The translations under genes and the position numbers were made by a program. The notes under the pieces are model-generated. The model searched no databases. It was not told the origin of the DNA and saw nothing but the letters and a program-made list of their open reading frames with translations. DNA of 64,000 nucleotides from Alphaproteobacteria bacterium (GTDB lineage: Bacteria; Pseudomonadota; Alphaproteobacteria; Sphingomonadales; Sphingomonadaceae), in assembly GCA_030426245.1 (NCBI GenBank), contig JAUHYZ010000006.1, forward strand, positions 44,351 to 108,350, written 5' to 3'. Positions 20,651 to 29,437 of the stretch are shown here, in pieces (positions within the stretch are counted from its first letter, which is position 1; the number at the start of each line of letters is the position of its first letter).

Positions 20651-22297
20651 GTGGCACAGCCGATTTCCTTCCCCTTCCTGTCGCGCCGTACGCTGCTGAA
20701 AGCTGCGGCTCTCGGCTCTGCGGCAGGTCTTCTGCCGGGATCCCTCCAGGCAGCCCGCGCGAGCGGTTTCACCCATTCGGTGGCAAGCGGCGATCCGCTG
20801 CAGGACAGTGTGACTTTGTGGACACGCTTCGTCCCCGCTTATGGCGGAATTTCGCAATTGAGAATGGAGCTGGCCGGGGATGAAAATTTCCGCGACGTCG
20901 TGACGCAGGGCTCCGCCCTGGCCGGTCCGGAGACGGGCTATTGCGCGAAGGTGCGGCCTCAGGGGCTGGAGCCGGGGCGATGGTACTATTACCGCTTCAC
21001 CGCGCCGGACGGACGCATTTCGGATACAGGCCGCACGCGCACTCTGCCGGCCGGCCCGCTCGATAAATTCCGCATCGGCGTGTTCTCCTGCGCAAACGCC
21101 ACTTCGGGATGGTTCAACGCCTATGGCCACGCCGCAGAGCGAGACGATCTCGACCTGGTCGTGCATCTGGGAGACTACATCTACGAATCCACGCTCTCGC
21201 GTTCGGACGCGCTGAAGGAATTGGCCTTAAGCCGGAACATACAGCCGCAGCACGAGATCCTTAGCCTGCTGGATTATCGCCGGCGCTATGCCAGCTATCG
21301 CATGGATGCAGACCTGCAGGCGATTCATCGCCGCTATCCCATGATCGCCATGTGCGACGATCATGAAACCGTGAACAATAGCTGGGATAACGGCGCCGAA
21401 AATCACGGCAGCCATGAAGGGAGTTGGGCTGCGCGGCTAGGGGCGGCGATGCAGGCATGGCACGAATGGATGCCGATGCGCAGTGCCACTTATTCGAGGT
21501 ATGAGCTCGGCGATCTCGCCAGCCTGTTCCGGTTGGAGACGCGCATACTGGGCCGCAGCAAGCAGCTTGATCTGGGCGCCTGGCTGGAAGGTAAATCCGA
21601 TCCGCTCGCGGCAGCGGCTGACTTCAGGGATGGCCCCCTGGCCGATGCCGCCCGCACGATGATGGGGGCGGATCAGGAACAATGGCTGGCGGAAGGATTT
21701 GCCCGTTCCTGCGCAGCAGGAACCAAGTGGCAGATTCTGGCGCAGCAAGTGATCATGGGCACCACGATCATGCCGCATGATTACATGGCCTGGTTCAAAC
21801 CCGGCGAACCGCCCAGCGCGGACAAGAAAGCGGAATTGGAACTCGCCGTGAAGCTGGGCGAAATCGGCCTACCCACCAGCATGGACCGGTGGGATGGCTA
21901 CCCGGCAGCGCGCAGCCGCTTGCTTGCCGGTGCGCAGGCAGCGGGGGCGGATCTGGTCGTACTGAGCGGGGACAGCCATAATGCCTGGGCTTTCGAACTG
22001 GAAAATGACGGCCAGCCAGCAGGCGTGGAATTCGCCGGCCACAGCGTCTCCTCGCTGGGCATGGACAAACGCTATTTCGGGGACCCGCAGGCCATCGCAC
22101 GCAGTTATCTGGAGACGAACCCGAACATCAGATGGTGCGACACCAGCCGCCGCGGCTACATGGTGGCGGACATCACGCCAGAAGCCGTGACCAATGAATG
22201 GCTGTTCCTGCATTCCAGGCACCAGCGCTCGCTGGAAGTGCTGGACCGGCACAAGATGCAGGTACGCAAGGGCGAGCGCAGGCTGGCCCCTGCCTGA
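20651..22297 (+). CDS. phoD: PhoD-family alkaline phosphatase (Tat-exported)
   Basis: GTG start; Tat signal SRRTLLKAAALGSAAG; FTHSVASGDPLQDSVTLWTRF, HLGDYIYE, LSGDSHNAWAFEL. Confidence 0.92.
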   Translation: MAQPISFPFLSRRTLLKAAALGSAAGLLPGSLQAARASGFTHSVASGDPLQDSVTLWTRFVPAYGGISQLRMELAGDENFRDVVTQGSALAGPETGYCAKVRPQGLEPGRWYYYRFTAPDGRISDTGRTRTLPAGPLDKFRIGVFSCANATSGWFNAYGHAAERDDLDLVVHLGDYIYESTLSRSDALKELALSRNIQPQHEILSLLDYRRRYASYRMDADLQAIHRRYPMIAMCDDHETVNNSWDNGAENHGSHEGSWAARLGAAMQAWHEWMPMRSATYSRYELGDLASLFRLETRILGRSKQLDLGAWLEGKSDPLAAAADFRDGPLADAARTMMGADQEQWLAEGFARSCAAGTKWQILAQQVIMGTTIMPHDYMAWFKPGEPPSADKKAELELAVKLGEIGLPTSMDRWDGYPAARSRLLAGAQAAGADLVVLSGDSHNAWAFELENDGQPAGVEFAGHSVSSLGMDKRYFGDPQAIARSYLETNPNIRWCDTSRRGYMVADITPEAVTNEWLFLHSRHQRSLEVLDRHKMQVRKGERRLAPA

Positions 22298-22316
22298 CCG
22301 GAGAAACGCGTAACCG

Positions 22317-23168
22317 ATGCACCGCCTGCTTCCCATTCTGCCTGCCCTTGTGGGGGTTGCCGTGCCCGCCGCCGCCGAAGCGCCTGCAATTTTGCAGCTG
22401 GAGGCGGAGGAGATTGAACGGCTCGAAGCACCGGAGGCACGCCAGGGCGTGGCAGTCGATGCCGGCCATTTTTATGCAGTCGGCAATGCCGTGATCGCAA
22501 AATATTCCCGCGTGACGGGAAAGCGCGTGGCCGAGTGGCGGGACGAACCGGGCGGCCCGGTGATCCATCTTAATTCGTGCTTTGTCGACGGATCGGAATT
22601 GGCCTGCGCCCATTCCAACTATCCGCATGTGCCTTTCGCCAATTCTGCCGAGTGGTTCGACCGAGAGAGCCTGAAGCCTACACGGTCCAAATCGCTTGGC
22701 GTGATGGATGAAGGATCGCTGGTCTGGTTCGATCATGTGCCGCAAGGATGGATCGTCGGCCTGGCGCATTATGACGGCGAGACTGGGCTGGGCTTCAAGG
22801 ACAACAGCTATGCCGCTGTGGAGCTCTACGATCCCGAATGGCGGCGTGTCGGGGGCTGGGCTCTCCCGGAGACGGTAATGGAGCGTATTGCGCCTAAGGC
22901 GGCCTCTGGCGGCGCTATAGGCCCTGACGGCTACCTTTATGTCATGGGGCATGACCGGCCGGAAATGTATGTTCTCGGCAAGCCGCTTGCCGGGCCGTAT
23001 CTCGTCCACATCGCGACGATCGCGATCGATGCGGAAGGGCAGGCCTTCGACTTCGATGAAAGCGATCCCGGCACGGCCTGCGCGATCAGTCGTCCCAATA
23101 GGCAGATACGCTGCTTCCGCATCCCCGAAGTTCCTGAAAATGCCGGCCTTTACCGCCCGTTCAAATAA
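22317..23168 (+). CDS. Hypothetical secreted protein, predicted repetitive/beta-propeller-like
   Basis: N-terminal signal peptide LLPILPALVGVAVPAAAEA; starts 20 bp after the PhoD-like gene. Confidence 0.6.
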   Translation: MHRLLPILPALVGVAVPAAAEAPAILQLEAEEIERLEAPEARQGVAVDAGHFYAVGNAVIAKYSRVTGKRVAEWRDEPGGPVIHLNSCFVDGSELACAHSNYPHVPFANSAEWFDRESLKPTRSKSLGVMDEGSLVWFDHVPQGWIVGLAHYDGETGLGFKDNSYAAVELYDPEWRRVGGWALPETVMERIAPKAASGGAIGPDGYLYVMGHDRPEMYVLGKPLAGPYLVHIATIAIDAEGQAFDFDESDPGTACAISRPNRQIRCFRIPEVPENAGLYRPFK

Positions 23169-23280
23169 CCAGTTGCGACGGCTGGTTTCCCGTTCTCCAC
23201 GTGCGCCGGAAATCCGGCGGATATGTCATCCCTCTCCGGATCAGGCAGTCGGCTCCGCCGGGTATGGTGCTGGGCTGTCT

Positions 23281-23458
23281 TTAAAAAAGTGCCGAATCTG
23301 ATGTTTGATTCAGGCTTCATAAAGAGCCGCTTGTTAGAGACGGTGTCGCAAGGTGAGATTCGACCCAACAATCAGTGCTTTGCAAACAACTTGCGATCTA
23401 GTCGGAAGCGAATAAACGATTACGATCGACGCCCGGGAGTTCTGCTCCCGGGCTTTTT
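23281..23458 (+). ncRNA. Candidate structured small RNA or transcript 3' end with strong terminator
   Basis: No supported ORF; stem TCGCAAG (23346-23352) / CTTGCGA (23390-23396); ends in perfect terminator hairpin. Confidence 0.25.
23431..23458 (+). terminator. Rho-independent terminator
   Basis: Perfect 9-bp stem GCCCGGGAG / CTCCCGGGC with TTCTG-type loop, followed by TTTTT. Confidence 0.85.
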
Positions 23459-23828
23459 CTTTGCCCATTGCCGCCATTTCCTCAGGATAGACTCCTTCGC
23501 GGCCTTGAAAGCTGTCAGGCTGGGACACGGGCTTCTCCAGTATTGGCGCAGCGGCCAGTGTTATCTGGTTCGTGCCGATCCACTTCGAGAAACATGAAGG
23601 CGATTTCAGGTTTGCCGAGAGCTTTATCATTAACGGCTCGGCAAGAAGGACAAGAGTCGATAATGCCGCTTGAGTCTTAGAGGCTAATTGCGCTTGGTGG
23701 GATCAGTCTTGTGTAGTTCCTCTTCTTCGTCGGCGCTGCGTTTCTTTTGCGCCGAGTATCGATCAGGCAGGAGCTCGATCTAGGCATCCAGCCGCTGCGT
23801 TTGGAGAACGATCTGTTTCGGAAACGCA

Positions 23829-25145
23829 ATGTTGGAAAACAGTCTGTCACAGGAAGCGCGGTTTCGGTCCGAGCTCAATCCCAAACGCGGCTCGCTCTTT
23901 GCGGTGGCTTCCGCATATCTGGTTACGATTGCTGCCTTGGTTGCACTGGTGATGTTCATCACGAGCTTTCGCGAAGCCGGCGTCAGGCTCGAAGAAATGC
24001 AGGTCGCGCAGAACCGGTCTGCGGCAATCGAACATTTGGCTTGGGAAATCGATACGCGAAGGCCCGTTGCTGAACTTGAAGCGAAAGTGGCGGAGTACCG
24101 GAAATTCGCCGAACAGGAGGCGGGCCTTCTGGAAGAAGAGCAGAGCGCCGTGCCGGGCGACCGGTTCCGATTGGCGGATATCGAAGAACTCGAACGTCTG
24201 GTGTCGGCGGATGGCGAAAGCCGGTCTCAATTGGCCGAATTGGCCGCGCGTATCGCAAGTGACGAAGCGTCGAGGGTAGGGCTCATCCAGGCGGAACTGA
24301 ATGAGGCGCGCCGGCAATCCGTTGTCTACGCCGTCTTGCTCGCTGCACTGGTGCTGTTCGGGGCCATGGGCGGCGCATGGTACTTCCTGCGGCGGTCAAG
24401 GCACCTCGAAAAGCTGCTTAAAGAACGCTCGGAAGAGCTTGAAGAGGTCGATCGCTCAAGGCGCCTGTTCTTCGCCCAGGCCAGCCATGAACTGCGAACC
24501 CCGGTTACGGCGATGCGCGGCGAAGCCGAAGTGGCGCTTGCCGACAACGATATGGACCTGGAAGCGATGCGGGAATCGCTCCAGCATGTCGTTTCCTATG
24601 CGAGCTTTCTGGGCCATCGAATTGAGGAAATGATCGGGCTCGCGCGCACGGCCGACGGCAAGGTGCACCTGAAATCCGATCAGCTGGATCTGCGAGACAT
24701 CGTGATCGAAACAGTGCGGGATGCCAGGGCCTATGCGGAATCGGTCGAGGTGGACCTTCGCGTCAGTGTTCCGGACCAAGCGGTCAATATCGTCGGCGAT
24801 GCCGAGTGGCTGCGCCGGGCACTGTTGGCGGTAATTGAAAATGCGCTCAAATTCTCGCCGATGGAAGGTTCGGTAAGTGTGGAGTTGACGGTCAAGGACC
24901 TTGTCGCCCATGTCCAGGTTTCGGACGAGGGGCCGGGGGTCACTCCCGATGAATTGCCACTTATTTTCGATGCCTACTACCAGACGGAGACGGGCAAGGT
25001 TCGCGGAGGCAGCGGGTTGGGGCTCGCTCTTGCGCGCTGGGTGGTCGAGCAGCACAGCGGGACGGCGAGAGCCGAGAACATCGGGAAACTCTCGCGCCAA
25101 GGCTGCCGTGTGACTTTGACATTTCCACCGGGGCGAACGGCATGA
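23829..25145 (+). CDS. Sensor histidine kinase
   Basis: Two TM segments; ASHELRTPVTAMRGE H-box, VIENALKFSP N-box, GGSGLGLALARWV G-box. Confidence 0.95.
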   Translation: MLENSLSQEARFRSELNPKRGSLFAVASAYLVTIAALVALVMFITSFREAGVRLEEMQVAQNRSAAIEHLAWEIDTRRPVAELEAKVAEYRKFAEQEAGLLEEEQSAVPGDRFRLADIEELERLVSADGESRSQLAELAARIASDEASRVGLIQAELNEARRQSVVYAVLLAALVLFGAMGGAWYFLRRSRHLEKLLKERSEELEEVDRSRRLFFAQASHELRTPVTAMRGEAEVALADNDMDLEAMRESLQHVVSYASFLGHRIEEMIGLARTADGKVHLKSDQLDLRDIVIETVRDARAYAESVEVDLRVSVPDQAVNIVGDAEWLRRALLAVIENALKFSPMEGSVSVELTVKDLVAHVQVSDEGPGVTPDELPLIFDAYYQTETGKVRGGSGLGLALARWVVEQHSGTARAENIGKLSRQGCRVTLTFPPGRTA

Positions 25146-25825
25146 AAAAGATATTGTTGGTGGAAGATGACGTTGGGATCGCGCGATTCATTTCCCAGGG
25201 CCTGCGCGCGCGCGGGCGGGAAGTTCACTGGGAACGCGTCGGCAAGGACGTCGTCGATCTCGCCTGCACCGGGGAGTTCAACACGGTAATCCTGGACCTG
25301 CTGCTGCCGGACCGCGACGGTCTGGATATCTGCGCGGACATCCGGGCCGCCGATGTGGGCGTGCCGGTCTTGATGCTGACGGCGCGCGGGGGGCTTGATG
25401 ACCGGTTGGACGGGTTCGCGGCCGGCGCCGACGACTATCTTCGCAAGCCCTTTGCTTTCGATGAACTGATCGCCCGGGTCGAAGTGCTGGTACGCCGCGA
25501 CCGCCTCCGCAGGCCCGATCCGGTTCGGATGGGCAAGTTGCGGGTTGACCTGGAAGATCGGGCTGCGGAATGGGATGGCGTGCCGATCGAACTTGGCCGG
25601 CGGGCATTCGCATTGCTGACAGCTCTTGCGAAAGCCGGCGGCAAAGTCGTTTCCAGGGAGGCTCTGATCGACGAAATCTGGGGACCGGACTCCGATATCA
25701 CGGAGAATTCCCTAGACGTTTGCGTCAGTACGCTGCGCCGCAAGCTGGAGACCGTGTCGCCTCAGATCGAGATCGAAACCGTGCGCGGGCAAGGCATTGC
25801 GCTTCGCGTCAACGAACCGAACTAG
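25142..25825 (+). CDS. OmpR/PhoB-family response regulator
   Basis: ATGA overlap with kinase; receiver KILLVEDDVGIARFI, VILDLLLPDRDGL; C-terminal winged helix ENSLDVCVSTLRRKLE. Confidence 0.95.
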   Translation: MKKILLVEDDVGIARFISQGLRARGREVHWERVGKDVVDLACTGEFNTVILDLLLPDRDGLDICADIRAADVGVPVLMLTARGGLDDRLDGFAAGADDYLRKPFAFDELIARVEVLVRRDRLRRPDPVRMGKLRVDLEDRAAEWDGVPIELGRRAFALLTALAKAGGKVVSREALIDEIWGPDSDITENSLDVCVSTLRRKLETVSPQIEIETVRGQGIALRVNEPN

Positions 25826-26979
25826 CGGTTCGCCGCTTTGTCATCGTTGCGCAGTCCAGGGTTGGGCGGAACGGCAAGGGCCGGTTGAACCACGCCTTCT
25901 CCCACGATCATCGAGGCGAGGCTTCCTGTAAGTTTCCAGATGACGATGGTCACAAGGATGGAGACATATGCGTCGACCGCATAGTGATAGGCGAGATGGA
26001 CGGAGCCGATCACGATCACGATGCTGAAGATGCCGAAGAAGGTGCTCAGCGACCGGGATTTCGCCTTGATCGCGAAAAAGAACAATGTGACGAGCGCGAC
26101 ATGCATCGATGGCATGGCGGTTATGCCACGGCCCAGGCCTCGATTGCCTTCCAAATACCATGTCAGCAACGACTGCTGCACATCGAGCACGAGTATTGGA
26201 AACCGTTCGTTCGCACTGCGCAGGTAATCCATCTGTTCTTCATAGTAGCCGAGCCCGAGCAAAGGCTCGATGAAGCAGGGCCCGACCGAGGCGAAAGTCG
26301 TGGCCATGACAATGCCGATCAGCGTCCAGATCGAAAAGAACCCGATGAAATAGCGGCAACGCAGCTTCCGATCATTCTCGAACAGCGCAAAGTAAACTCC
26401 GCCAACGTAAATCAGCAGGACCCACACATGATAGGCGAGCGAGACAAAGGATGTGGCCATTGGATAGCCCAAGAGGGGCTGCAGCAAGCGCCAGGGGTCT
26501 GCCCCATGGATCTGCTTGTCCAGCGCAATCCAGGTCGCATCCCAAGTGTAATCGTTGAACAGCGGAATGGCGCTCTTCATCGCGGAGAAAGCGGGCATGA
26601 AGATCACCAGCGCAACAATCATCGGCAGTCCGCGGGCAATGCGGTTGCGAACGGCCCGGCTCTTCAAGCGCTCATACAGGAACCGGATCGGGCTGTGCGG
26701 CCGCTCGCGATAAAGTTCGCGGAATGCGATCGGAACGAGGATCAGGAACAATGTTGCGGCATACAGGATCAAATTGCTGAGATACGATCCGAAACGCAGC
26801 GCTGGCACGCCCTTCGCTGTTAGCGCGGACACGAGAACCAACCAAACGACCAAGATGCCCGCCAGGACGACCCGGTCTTCTCTCAGGGGTATGAAGCGGC
26901 CAAGAAAGTCGAACAATGCATAGCCCCGTTGCGGCAGCCCAGTCTGGGCAGATTTGCTTGGCCTTCGGCTCGCCGTCAA
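25822..26979 (-). CDS. PAP2-family membrane protein (inositolphosphotransferase Aur1/Ipt1-like)
   Basis: Multi-TM; GITAMPSMHVALVTLF and SVHLAYHYAVDAYVSI match PAP2 phosphatase motifs. Confidence 0.8.
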   Translation of the reverse strand: MTASRRPSKSAQTGLPQRGYALFDFLGRFIPLREDRVVLAGILVVWLVLVSALTAKGVPALRFGSYLSNLILYAATLFLILVPIAFRELYRERPHSPIRFLYERLKSRAVRNRIARGLPMIVALVIFMPAFSAMKSAIPLFNDYTWDATWIALDKQIHGADPWRLLQPLLGYPMATSFVSLAYHVWVLLIYVGGVYFALFENDRKLRCRYFIGFFSIWTLIGIVMATTFASVGPCFIEPLLGLGYYEEQMDYLRSANERFPILVLDVQQSLLTWYLEGNRGLGRGITAMPSMHVALVTLFFFAIKAKSRSLSTFFGIFSIVIVIGSVHLAYHYAVDAYVSILVTIVIWKLTGSLASMIVGEGVVQPALAVPPNPGLRNDDKAANR

Positions 26980-26989
26980 ATGCGTGCGG

Positions 26990-27901
26990 TCAGGGCACCG
27001 CGATGCGTTGGCGGAATGTGATGTTTACCCGGTTGGAGAGCAGGAGATAGGGTAGCCAGATTGCTGCGCTGATCATTACTTTCTTGATGTTGCCGGAGAG
27101 CAGATCCTGAAGCGCGTCGGCCACTTGCGGCGGAAGATCCGGGATGACCGCCACCTGCTTGGCAATCGTTAGCTGAAGCACAATGTCGAGCGCCCAGGCG
27201 AATGCCAGCATTCTCGGGAACAGCGGAACCGACCTCAAGGCCATGATGAAACAGATCATATAGAGCAGATTCATCGCGATCGCATCGAACGCCATCATCT
27301 GGAAAATCGCAGTGCCCCAATCGGGCGCGTGGTTGTTCATGGCAGGAACGGCCATGAGAAATTCGAAGCTGCGCACCGGAATGTTGAGCAGCATGCCCAG
27401 AAGCAGTGAAGCCATGAACCCGGTGGGGCCGAACAGGGGATGCTGGCGCGCACTCACTACATCGAGTTTGCGCCAGCGGCCATAGAAGGCCAGCCGGATA
27501 TGGGGTTGAGCGGAAAGCAGGCCGCGCGGGAAACTGCCTGCGGCCAGTGCGTAGCCGATGGGCGGGGCCAATCCGACCAGTAGATAGGGTACCGCAATCT
27601 CCGCAAGATCGCTTGCCGTGTGGATCGGCGTAATAGCGAAGAACGACCGCAGGGCCGCGCCAAGGCCGAAGATTACCAGCCAGGCAAGCATGATCGAGCC
27701 CATCCGGTTTTCAAGAAAGAAGGCAAGGGCCTTGCTGCGTTCTGTTAGGTCGGCCTGTGTCTTTTGAATAAATCTGCGAAGGTTTTCGCTAGAACTCCGT
27801 GCCGCGAAGTTGTTATTCATATTGGCCACCACCCTTATTCTTGGCCTTCGAAATTGGCTTCTTGATCCAGCCAATGACCGTCGAGGCTGTGGCTGCATCA
27901 C
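26990..27901 (-). CDS. Hypothetical multi-pass membrane protein (possibly Yip1-like)
   Basis: 303 aa, several hydrophobic segments; adjacent to the PAP2 gene in the same orientation. Confidence 0.5.
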   Translation of the reverse strand: MMQPQPRRSLAGSRSQFRRPRIRVVANMNNNFAARSSSENLRRFIQKTQADLTERSKALAFFLENRMGSIMLAWLVIFGLGAALRSFFAITPIHTASDLAEIAVPYLLVGLAPPIGYALAAGSFPRGLLSAQPHIRLAFYGRWRKLDVVSARQHPLFGPTGFMASLLLGMLLNIPVRSFEFLMAVPAMNNHAPDWGTAIFQMMAFDAIAMNLLYMICFIMALRSVPLFPRMLAFAWALDIVLQLTIAKQVAVIPDLPPQVADALQDLLSGNIKKVMISAAIWLPYLLLSNRVNITFRQRIAVP

Positions 27902-27986
27902 ATTGAAATGTCCGGCCTAACAAAACGAATCAGAACTCGATTCTTTCCGCTGTTACAGCCTCCCAAAGGTGCGCTGATCTTGTTCA

Positions 27987-27994
27987 TTAACCAT
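27987..27994 (+). promoter_or_regulatory. CtrA-like half-site TTAACCAT upstream of flp
   Basis: Exact TTAACCAT in the 378-bp intergenic region upstream of the Tad locus. Confidence 0.35.
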
Positions 27995-28190
27995 GTGGCT
28001 TCATTCTGGCTGCGGCTAACCTCCTAGAAAAATAAGGTAAATTTTTTGCTAACGGTTTACGATTGACTGCGCTTTGAAACCGCAGGAAAGTTATCAACAG
28101 TCCTGGGGGGATTCCGCATTTGGTCTCCGGCGCAAACGCTGAGACAAACAAAAACAGCGGTCGCGTCGTTTCCTTTTGTTCCCTTCTGAC

Positions 28191-28198
28191 ATGGTTAA
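28191..28198 (-). promoter_or_regulatory. CtrA-like half-site (ATGGTTAA = reverse complement of TTAACCAT)
   Basis: Exact match, 82-89 bp upstream of the flp start codon. Confidence 0.4.
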
Positions 28199-28279
28199 CC
28201 GGAAATAGAAGCCGGGGCCAAAATTGCATTGAGCCGGATCAGCTCACTTCGCCGATCCGGTTATGTTGGGGAAATTACG

Positions 28280-28471
28280 ATGTCTCGCTTTATCAAATCT
28301 TTCGTTGCTGACGAATCCGGCGCTTCTGCGGCGGAATACGCCCTTATTCTTGTCGTTGTCGGTCTTGGTATCGTGACTGCCGGTGTTGCTCTTCGCGATG
28401 CAATTGCCGGAGCAATGAGCGATACTGCTGACTGTATCGATACAGCGGATACGGGCTCGCCTTCCTGCTAA
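28280..28471 (+). CDS. flp: Flp-family type IVb pilin
   Basis: 63 aa; SRFIKSFVADESGASAAEYALILVVVGLGIVTAGVAL typical Flp G/XXXXEY motif. Confidence 0.95.
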   Translation: MSRFIKSFVADESGASAAEYALILVVVGLGIVTAGVALRDAIAGAMSDTADCIDTADTGSPSC

Positions 28472-28552
28472 TTTGGACTCCCGGTCCACCGGTTTGACGG
28501 TGGGCCGGGTATTCAACGCGCTCGTTGAGTGCGCAATTTGGCAGGGGGTAAA

Positions 28553-29437
28553 ATGGGGCAACGCAACCTCATAATAATTGTTGCGGCGGTCGTTCTCGGC
28601 CTGTTCGCGGTATGGCTGGCGAATTCCTGGTTCTCGAGTGTCGAGGAGCAGCAGGAACGCGTGGCTGCCGAACAGGACCTTGTTCGCATAGCGGTTGCAC
28701 GCCAGGAACTCGATTTCGGTTCGCCGCTCACTGCCGACAATGTTCGTATGGTGAGTTGGCCGGCGAATTCCGTCCCGGCTGGCGCTTTCCGCAGCTCCCA
28801 GGATTTGATCTCGGCCAACCGCGTCGCCATTCGGCCGATTGCCAATGGCGAGCCCATTCTCGATTCACGCATTTCTGGCCGGGCGGTGCTTTCGGCCAAT
28901 CTGGCACCCGATGCGCGCGCTTTTTCCGTTTCGATCAATGCCGTCACGGGCGTCGCTGGCTTTGTGACCCCCGGCGATGTCGTCGATGTGCTCCTGACCC
29001 GTCAGATGCCTGGTGAAGGAGCGAACAACGACGACAGGATGACCGTGGTACTGCTCGAAAACATTCAGGTGCTGGCGGTTGACCGGCGGTCGGGCGAGAA
29101 CCAGACCGATCCGGCCGTAGGCAAAACGGTAACTTTGGAAGTCGATCAATTCGGTGCGCAGAAGCTGGCCTTGGCCTCTCAACTCGGCACTTTGTCGCTG
29201 GCCCTCCGCAACGTCGAAAGCCAGGTTGTCGGCCCTACCACAACCGTGACGGCGAGAGACCTGGGCGGGGAGGGATATTATCTTCCGGGCAGGCCTTCGG
29301 CGCCGCAGCAAGCTTATTATGCACCGTCCGCGCCCACTGCACCGGCCCGCACGCGCCGCACCTCCTCCGGTCCTTCGATGACGATCTTCAGGGGAACGGA
29401 AGACACTGCCTATGAGGTGAATCGCTATGGCGAATAA
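28553..29437 (+). CDS. cpaB: Flp pilus assembly protein CpaB/RcpC
   Basis: LRIAVARQELDFGSPLTADNVRMVSWP-type SAF domain; RAFSVSINAVTGVAGFVTPGDVVDVLLT. Confidence 0.94.
   Translation: MGQRNLIIIVAAVVLGLFAVWLANSWFSSVEEQQERVAAEQDLVRIAVARQELDFGSPLTADNVRMVSWPANSVPAGAFRSSQDLISANRVAIRPIANGEPILDSRISGRAVLSANLAPDARAFSVSINAVTGVAGFVTPGDVVDVLLTRQMPGEGANNDDRMTVVLLENIQVLAVDRRSGENQTDPAVGKTVTLEVDQFGAQKLALASQLGTLSLALRNVESQVVGPTTTVTARDLGGEGYYLPGRPSAPQQAYYAPSAPTAPARTRRTSSGPSMTIFRGTEDTAYEVNRYGE

Noticed and set aside
23731-23754. CGGCGC...GCGCCG hairpin upstream of the histidine kinase as riboswitch/regulatory element
   Set aside because: Short 6-bp stem with 12-nt loop; could easily be chance in GC-rich DNA.
25570-26823. 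417-aa + strand ORF opposite the PAP2 gene
   Set aside because: Starts inside the response regulator; the minus strand carries PAP2 motifs.
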